A DNA stretch of 64,000 nt from Leucophora obtusa. Its lineage: Eukaryota; Arthropoda; Insecta; Diptera; Anthomyiidae. The position numbers and the translations under genes were made by a program. The first letter of the stretch is position 1; each line of letters begins with the position of its first letter. The notes under the pieces are model-generated. The model had not been told where the DNA came from. It saw only the letters and a program-made list of their open reading frames with translations, and made no database searches. Of this stretch, positions 57,904 through 64,000 are shown piece after piece. The DNA lies in NCBI GenBank assembly GCA_949987735.1, contig OX465295.1:362437866-362501865 (forward strand). The letters are read 5' to 3'.

Positions 57904-58329
57904 CTCCTAAAGTAAATGAATAATTGTCAGAATGGAGCTTCGGATATTTGCCCACTGGTGCACTAAAATTTATTTACAATAAATTACAAACCAGTGTTTG
58001 CCATAAAAATTATATATCAAAGGCGTTTTTAGAATTTCGTTGCGTCGCTTAATTTGCCCCAAGAAGTTAGAAATTAATTTATTAATAAAGATGTGTGCTA
58101 AAATTATACCTTTCGACAAAATATTGTTACGAAATTTGATTGATCTGGTTCTGGTATTTTGGAATCAAAATATCCCGAGAAACGGGATTCACTAAACCTG
58201 TCAATCTGGCACCGCTACATTTGAGTATACAACATTATGCTATAATGTGCTATAAAGTGTTATACTGTGAATTGGTTTGTGTCTCGGCTAAAATCCAAGA
58301 GATTGGTGTCTCCGCTACGAATACTCTGG

Positions 58330-58481
58330 ATGCTTCTGGAAACTTCTGGTATGTTCTACAACCATGGCTAACAATCTGGATGTCTCTGGAACCTTCAAGT
58401 TCATTCTACACAAATCTGGATGTCTCTGGAACCTTCTAGTTCATTCCACACAAACACAATTTGGGTGTCTCTGGAACATTC
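58330..58481 (+). promoter_or_regulatory. Heat-shock-element-like repeats in LTR U3
   Basis: TTCTGGAAACTTC (58334-58346) is a perfect three-unit TTCnnGAAnnTTC array. Three further copies of a roughly 41-bp repeat carry GAACCTTC (58389, 58429) or GAACATTC (58474). All lie 60-210 bp upstream of the predicted start. Whether they bind heat-shock factor is inference. Confidence 0.45.
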
Positions 58482-58511
58482 GAGATCATTCTACAATCGC
58501 AGACATTACAC

Positions 58512-58575
58512 TATAAAAGGGCTGCAGCTTGTGTTAAGAGGTCAGTCACGCAGTAGCGTTTGTACAGTTAAGTTG
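58512..58575 (+). promoter_or_regulatory. LTR core promoter: TATA, Inr and DPE
   Basis: TATAAAAG at 58512-58519. The insect initiator TCAGTC at 58542-58547 puts the start A at 58544, about 32 bp downstream of the TATA. AGTTG at 58571-58575 lies at +28 to +32 and fits the DPE consensus RGWYV. The spacing of all three is canonical. Confidence 0.65.
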
Positions 58576-59114
58576 TGCTCTAGTAAATCATTGTGAAATT
58601 GTAAAGTAATAAAGTGTTAAGAAATAAACAATAAATAGTAAACAACAAGTGTGTGTGTGTGTTTTTAGTTAATTTTAATTGCCAGCCAGGTTTATTTAAA
58701 GGAAATAAACGTACGTTTTTTGAAGGTAAAACGTAACAATTGGTGTCTGGATTTAGATTGGTTATTTTGATTGCAATAGAAAAGAATCCGGTTTATCTAA
58801 AGGAGATAAACCAACGTTTTTAAAAGGTAAAAACGTAACAATACAATTATATACCAAGAGTTGGGGATCTAAGATTTCAGCTACTTTAGAAGTTGTAAAG
58901 ATTTTCTTTCCAAAATTGCGAAATTTAACCAAAACATGGCTTTACTTTAATATGTTTAGTTCTAATTTACTTAAGCATTTTGCTACGTATATAAATTTCA
59001 TTAGTCCCTTTTTTTCTTTTTGCATTTAAAGAATGCTCTGTAAGTGCATATAGTCGGTCTTCTGTGGTTGCATTGCCCAAAGTTATAATTTATTTTCAAA
59101 AGAGAGACTTACAT

Positions 59115-59441
59115 TCAGAGCTTGGAAACGATAATTCTTTTTTTAATCCATTTGCATAAAAATTTATTAATTCCATAAATCGGTGGATAATTTATAACAA
59201 TTTTAAATCATTGATGTTTAATCATTGTTTGAATAAAATGAGTTAATGATTTCTTGTAATTTATATTGATTTAATTTTTATTGGATTAAATAATTTGTTT
59301 TAAGACATAAATCAAATCAGAGTTTGAAGAATTGATTCAAAAGAATTATTTTCAAAGATTAATAAAAAAAGCTGATTTTTAAATTAGCGAATCAAAATAA
59401 TATAAAGAAAATTCGCAAGAATTATTGTTGGTCAAACTCAG
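59115..59441. repeat. AATCATT / AATGATT word array
   Basis: Iterated AATTGATTCAAA, AATCATTGATG and AAGATTAAT words between CAGAGCTTGGAAACGATAATT and AATTATTGTTGGTCAAACTC, which are loosely inverted and recall the CAGAGCTTTG ends of 53746-55452. No target duplication found. Confidence 0.45.
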
Positions 59442-59474
59442 TGCTTTTTATGAGTTTTTTTATACCAGGCCAAC

Positions 59475-59596
59475 CATGCGCGGTTCCAGCAATTAATATA
59501 AGGGGAAAAATCATACGCCTCAGTGTCCAACTCAATGTATTTGTCTACGGTGGCGTATGATTTTTCCCCTTATATTAATTGCTGGAACCGCGCATG
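59475..59596. mobile_element. 122-bp palindromic hAT-type MITE
   Basis: Arms of 45 bp (CATGCGCGGTTCCAGC... / ...GCTGGAACCGCGCATG) are perfect reverse complements around a 32-bp loop. A perfect 8-bp duplication AGGCCAAC flanks it (59467-59474, 59597-59604). The arms have little or no divergence, so it looks recent. A degraded relative is at 6409-6526. Confidence 0.9.
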
Positions 59597-59604
59597 AGGC
59601 CAAC

Positions 59605-59765
59605 AAAGTCCCTTTCATTGAAGAGTTATAGGGTTAAAATATTCCACAAAAATGTTCTTTGTAGTGTTTTATGTGAAATGGAAGATTCACATGGTTTCCT
59701 ATGTCGATTCACAATACACATTTGCAAAAGGGGAGAAACTTTAACCCCTCAAAAACTATAGGGCC
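59605..59765 (+). repeat. Fragment of the 44788-45760 repeat family
   Basis: AAAGTCCCTTTCATTGAAGAGTTA, ATTCCACAAAAATGTTC and GATTCACATGGTTTCC match that family. Interrupted at its left by the MITE 59475-59596. Confidence 0.6.
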
Positions 59766-60089
59766 AGACGTAAACTTTTAAAACGCCGACACACGTTCAT
59801 TTATTTTTTTTTTTTACCCTCTGCCAGAATCCTTGTTATTTTGGAAAAAAAATATGATTTTGTTTTACAGTGTTGTATAGAAGGATAAAAATTTTCAAAA
59901 TTCAATATCTATGTCAACAACAATTGTTTAATTGAATCACTTTTTGCTGATATTACAAATTAAATTTTTTTTTTCAATTAAACTATTTTGTTAAAACTCA
60001 AAAAGTTCTCTGCTGACTCGATCATCATCGATAATTCGAGTCAGTGAACTAAACATAAAGTTTCCGCGCTTTTTAAAATGTCTCTTGTG

Positions 60090-60415
60090 AATCGGTATAG
60101 GAAGCCATTTGAATCTTCCATTTTAAGTATAGGATGTATTCAGCGAACTTATCTAAAACACTACGAGGAACATTTTTGTGTAACATTTTAATACTCGAAC
60201 CCTTCAACTTACGACTGTTTTTTGTTCCCTTTTAAAAACGGGCCCAAAAAAGTTCCTTTCATTGAAGAGTTAGAGGATTAAAATGTTCCTCAAAAATGTT
60301 CCTCGTAGTGTTTTGTATAAGTTCGCTGAACACTCCTATACCTAAAATGGAATATTTACATGGTTTCCCCCTAAAATCCAGGTTTGTTGGACATTTGAGC
60401 GAGCTAGAGTTTATT
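60090..60415. repeat. Palindromic copy of the 44788-45760 repeat family
   Basis: CTACGAGGAACATTTTTGTG on the left faces CAAAAATGTTCCTCGTAG on the right around TTTTTAAAAACGGGCCC. The same ACCTAAAATGGAA and AAAATCCAGGTTTGT blocks follow. Confidence 0.65.
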
Positions 60416-61360
60416 TAGAGGGACATTACTAAACCGACTCAGCAAGTGGTTCGATCTGTATACTATAAGGTGTTTTTTTTTTAATTTTCATGACGCCAAC
60501 TAGGTATATCGGAAATCTAACAGTTCTGAATTCCGAAGGTTTATGTTTTCGTACTTTTTCATAATTTTTAGTGAACATCATTCATGGTGATTGGTATTAA
60601 ATTCATACATGTTAATTCCGAAACTTGTGTCTCTCTTTTTTTTTTTCTTTTGTTATGCTAACATGGATTCTCCCATCTGTGACATATTTATGTTTAGTAG
60701 GTGTTTTTTTGGTATTGTATCATTGGTTATTAGAACAATTGCGTAAATTTAGTTTTAAGCTGAAATTATGTTCATAGCAGTCAGCGTGAGCATGTTTATG
60801 TGTGAGTTTGTGTGCGAGAATGTGTCTATAATGACTGCTTTCCAGCATACCATTCAACCAAACATCCGAACAACAAACCATTCAGGCAGGCTTTAAGTAA
60901 GAAATGATTTTAGTCATCATAAAGTATGGTATTATGTGGTATTTTGAAGGTTATGCAAAAAGTAGTACATACATAACAGAAGAACGTACACACGCACACA
61001 TACATATGAGCGTATATGTAGAACGCACGTAAATGTAGCTTAATTTGGCAATTCATGTTAATTTCATGTTGCGTATTTATGAAGCACTCATATGTAGGTA
61101 ATTAAAGTCAAATGATTGTAAATCACTGGAATAATATTCTCTACTGCTGCCTACATAAAATAGGTAATAAAATATTACATAAAGTCTCTGTTAACTCCTA
61201 CCGATATATCTACATAAATATCTACATATAAATATGAATAATTATGTATAAGTATTATAAAGTAGGTAGGTGTATATTAAGTATATTTATCATCTTAAGT
61301 ATGTTGTATTACCCGCATAAAAATTATAAGTAATTTTTCTTTATTACTTTTATTTTGTAG

Positions 61361-61779
61361 ATTGTTAATGAGTATACGGATTGGGATCGTGCTTCACAAC
61401 ATCCCATTAATACGCGTGATACTGCTGTGGCTGCCTTATCAGATGCACAATTTGTGGCACCCTTAATAAGGACGGCAGATATTTTTGCTGCCAATTCTCC
61501 ACCGCCCGTATCGGGCAGTAGTTCTGGCACTGGTACTGCCTCAGCTTCAACACAATATCCTGGTCAAACTGGTCGTTGTTATTTTTATGTTTTCGATTAT
61601 CAGACAAAAGATGGTGATTATCCACAACGTATGGGTACGGTGCATGGTGAAGATTTACCTTATATTTTTGGAGCTCCTCTAGTAGACGGGTTTAGCCATT
61701 TTCCTCAGAACTACACCAAATCGGAGATAGCGCTGTCGGAAGCGGTTATTACATATTGGACTAATTTCGCTAGAACGGG
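61361..61779 (+). CDS. Nlg: Neuroligin, internal exon D (catalytic-His loop region)
   Basis: Starts on a codon boundary after ...ATTTTGTAG, encodes 139 full residues and ends two bases into a Gly codon before GTAAGT (phase 2). YTDW (5-8), LSDAQFVAPLIRTAD (26-40), YFYVFDY (74-80), VHGEDLPYIFGAP (94-106) and SEAVITYWTNFARTG (126-140) follow the neuroligin order. H95 occupies the position of the esterase catalytic histidine. N117-Y-T is a sequon. A Pro/Ser/Gly/Thr-rich insertion occupies about residues 46-68. The exon stops just before the family DPN motif. Later exons for the rest of the ectodomain, the transmembrane segment and the cytoplasmic tail lie beyond the window. Confidence 0.96.
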
Positions 61780-62013
61780 GTAAGTGAATTATGACATCAT
61801 AGGTATTTGCTAAAATATAATTTAAAATTATTCGCATATGGACGATTTAGAAAATTATAAATATCCTTTTAATTCGTGAAGCGTTCGAACTTAAAAACAA
61901 AAAAATAAATATAGGCCAGTTTTATTTGTCGGAACTTACAAGAGAAGACTCCCCACGCGGTCCGTCAGATCTTAATGAGCTTTGGATAGTTGTAGAGGAG
62001 AAAAATTTAAATG

Positions 62014-62434
62014 CCCATGTGAAAATCGAAATATATATGAACACACATGATCATACATTGACTTGTATATGATCATGCATGGGCATACATTGTCATATAC
62101 GTACATTCATAGTTCAATGTATGACCATACATGATCTCATATATTTCCATATATCTTTGGATCCGAAATTTGAGGGTATATGACCGTACATATTCATATA
62201 TGACCATATATGCTCACATGGGATTCATGTATGCTCATATAGGATCATTTATGGCCATATACCTCCATATACCCTCAAATTTCGGATCCAAAGGTATATG
62301 GAAATATATGAGATCATGTATGATCACACATTGAACTATGCATGTACGTATATGACTATGTATGCCCATGCATGATCACATACGAGCCAATGTATGATCA
62401 TGTATGTTCATATATATTTCGATTTTCACATGGG
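62014..62434. mobile_element. CCC-GGG word-array element, word TATGATCATACA, intact hairpin
   Basis: CCCATGTGAAAATCGAAAT and ATTTCGATTTTCACATGGG are perfect ends; TG flanks both sides (62012-62013, 62435-62436). The two halves are near-complete reverse complements over roughly 190 bp each (for example TTTGGATCCGAAATTTGAGG against CCTCAAATTTCGGATCCAAA). The whole element is therefore one hairpin made of TATGATCATA words. It is the empty-site relative of the interrupted copy at 19405-20215. Confidence 0.88.
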
Positions 62435-62698
62435 TGACAATTATTTTTTTAGCTACCTAAACTAATATTTAAGGTTTAAAAAATGAGGTCAAAGAAAGGT
62501 CAAATTTTTTTGTTTTTACGTTTTATTTCATATTTCTTCCGAAGTAACTCTACGAAACTTTGGTGTCAAATGAAAGGTATTTCAGGGGTCTTTTCATCGG
62601 TGTATAAACATGCTTAATCATGCTTATTTCTTTATGCCATAACACAAAACATAAAAATTTTAGGTGGTTTTGTATGGGGATATATCAGAGCTGTAAAT

Positions 62699-62960
62699 GA
62701 ATCATTCTTTTTTGATTTGAATTCATTACGAATTAGCTAAATTTTGAGTTAATTCTTTTCACCGGGGAAAAGACTTGAATACAATTTGAATCAATTCGAA
62801 TGAATTTGGCAAAAATGAATTGCAATTCATTTTCCATTTAAATGAATTTGGCAAAAATTAATTGCAATTCAATTCCAATTCAAATGAATTTGGTAAAAAT
62901 GAATTGCAATTCATTTACAATTCATATGAATTGAATTGATTTTGAATTAATAAGTACTTT
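62699..62960. repeat. TGAATTGCAATTCA word array
   Basis: Three direct 57-60-bp repeats of TGAATTTGGCAAAAATGAATTGCAATTCA-type sequence, flanked by looser AATTCATT words. Starts near CAGAGCTGTAAATGAATC. No right terminus seen. Confidence 0.6.
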
Positions 62961-63021
62961 TGTTGAAGAAAATAGGATACAATTTCTTGTAATGCTCATG
63001 ACAAGCAGCATTCATATCATA

Positions 63022-63090
63022 GAATGACACAGCGGTAGAGGGCTAGACTAGCAATCTTGAGGTGGCAAGTTCAATACCCGGTAGTGCCAA
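63022..63090 (+). tRNA. tRNA-like module
   Basis: ACACAGCGGTAGAGGGC resembles a D arm/A box. TAGACTAGCAATCTTGAGGTGGC and AAGTTCAATACCCGGTAGTGCCA follow as anticodon region and T arm/B box. The anticodon-region text is close to that of 3151-3221. An A/T-rich tail follows. Confidence 0.5.
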
Positions 63091-63180
63091 TAAAAACAAA
63101 AATATTTTTTTTGCAAAATTTGTTTTTACTTTCAACTACTAAAATAGTGTTTCCTTTGTAATAGTTTAAAAAGTGCTCGT

Positions 63181-63775
63181 TTAACATACTGGGGAATTTT
63201 TCATTGGCATTGAAATTTAATTGGCATTACTTGATGTCAATGCCAATGCCAAAAAATTTCATTACCATTCAATGCCAATGAAATTTTTTTCAATTGGCAT
63301 TGATTGAACAATGGTAATGAAATGTACATATAATTGAAGAAAAAGGCATTGAATACAAAAAAAATTGTTTTATAAAAAAGGAAATTAAGACAAAAATGTA
63401 AAATTTCAGAGCTATAAACATTATAAATATACGCTATTGTACCAAGTTGTATTAAATATACACTATTCACTCTTCTTTTAACACTGGTTAGTGTGGATGG
63501 ATCTGCCTCTAGTAATGTAAACTTGACGAAATAGCGAGTATAAGATAAGAGATACGCGAATTTTGAATTTTTTTCTTAATTTGTTCTTTTATCAAAACAT
63601 GAAAGCAAATGCTTTTTTTAATCAATTATAATTGGGCATTCTGGCATTGAACAATGCCAATTGAAAAAAAAATTCATTGGCATTGGTCAATTGTAATGCC
63701 AAAAAATTGCATTGGCACTGGTCAATTGTAATGCCAATGAAATCTTCAATTAATTGGTCCATTCAATGAACTAGT
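63181..63775. repeat. CATTGGCATTG / CAATGCCAATG word array
   Basis: Starts after CATACTGGGGAATT. Dense CATTGGCATTGA and CAATGCCAATGAAA words in both orientations occur at each end, with a less repetitive centre (about 63330-63630). Ends near CCATTCAATGAACTAGT. It looks like another word-array element whose termini I cannot fix. Confidence 0.6.
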
Positions 63776-64000
63776 CTCAAGTATGTCGTTTAAAAAAGCG
63801 TCCTACGACAACTCAATATTTAAACCATTAAAACTTTGCTGAAATCTATTATACTTGATATACAAACGTTTTACTAAATTTTCTACTAACTTATTTTTCT
63901 GAGTGTACTAGTTTTGCAAATGTAGTTTGAAATTATATGGAATTTAACAATTTAACAGAAAGTCTCTAAATAATACAGATAGCAAACAATTCGTTGATGC

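Larger units (their letters stand above)
58125..58840 (+). mobile_element. LTR retrotransposon remnant (LTR, leader, second LTR end)
   Basis: The 614-bp LTR starts TGTTACGAAATTT and ends AAAACGTAACA (58738), with inverted TGTTACG/CGTAACA termini. About 50 bp of leader (ATTGGTGTCTGG...) follows. Then the last 50 bp of the LTR recur in diverged form (GGTTTATCTAAAGGAGATAAAC...CGTAACA, to 58840). Flanks ATAT / ATAC are a possible 4-bp duplication. All coding sequence is deleted. Inside the LTR, AATAAA signals cluster at 58606-58640. Family not assigned. Confidence 0.75.
21218..61360 (+). other. Nlg: Neuroligin intron, 40.1 kb
   Basis: Runs from GTAAGT to ...TATTTTGTAG, phase 0 on both sides. Most recognisable mobile DNA of the window sits here. 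Stretches with nothing I can name are 21218-22285, 28022-28380, 29120-29725, 32831-33915, 34819-35040, 35960-36290, 37661-39445, 40710-41860, 42461-43470, 43819-44787, 45761-46237, 47358-48540, 48787-49339, 49881-50250, 50580-53058, 57904-58124, 58841-59114, 59766-60090 and 60416-61360. They are AT-rich and their ORFs look like chance. Confidence 0.9.
61780..64000 (+). other. Nlg: Neuroligin intron (5' part)
   Basis: Begins GTAAGT, phase 2; the 3' end is outside the window. Holds word arrays at 62014-62434, 62699-62960 and 63181-63775 and a tRNA-like module at 63022-63090. In 61780-62013 and 62435-62698 I see nothing to name. Confidence 0.85.

Noticed and set aside
61427..61783. Separate gene beginning at GTG 61427
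   Set aside because: The open frame extends upstream to the splice acceptor at 61360 and joins the neuroligin exon in phase.

Overview
The window comes from a dipteran-like insect nuclear genome, probably a higher fly (inference). The evidence is a neuroligin gene cut into short exons by very long AT-rich introns, GT-AG splice sites, an LTR with insect TATA/Inr/DPE promoter elements, and a dense load of hAT, Tc1/mariner, Helitron and DINE-like repeats. I see no bacterial or viral gene organisation.

One protein-coding gene is supported: four consecutive internal plus-strand exons (4727-4876, 5136-5569, 20855-21217, 61361-61779) of a neuroligin, a catalytically dead cholinesterase-like synaptic adhesion protein. 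Splice phases agree across all three junctions. The first and last coding exons lie outside the window. The introns are at least 4.7 kb, 0.26 kb, 15.3 kb, 40.1 kb and at least 2.2 kb; only about 2% of the window codes for protein.

The rest is intron colonised by non-autonomous mobile DNA. (a) A hAT-type family with TAGAGYGTACC ends and 8-bp target duplications has six copies (1, 6.8, 19.4, 31.6, 39.9 and 53.1 kb). (b) Other elements with 8-bp duplications lie at 26.2-28.0, 33.9-34.8, 40.53-40.65, 53.7-55.5, 56.6-57.7 and 59.48-59.60 kb. (c) A 3.9-kb Helitron (22.3-26.2 kb) carries a 1.2-kb array of an 18-19-bp unit. (d) There is an internally deleted LTR element (58.1-58.8 kb), an internally deleted mariner (46.45-47.36 kb), a decayed Tc1/mariner-like transposase (28.4-29.1 kb) and several DINE-like copies.

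The most unusual signal is a group of at least eight elements with CCC(A/G)... / ...(T/C)GGG ends and 2-bp target duplications. Their interiors are saturated with degenerate iterations of a short, mostly self-complementary word, and the word differs from element to element (for example TATGATCATA, CCACTGG, GGAACTGGTTCC, GACTCATAAAAG, GGTAATGACC). Three of them contain tRNA-like modules. The same word-saturation style occurs inside hAT-type elements with quite different ends, so it may reflect a process acting on element interiors rather than one transposon lineage. Two of the insertions can be compared with unoccupied relatives of their target inside this same window.
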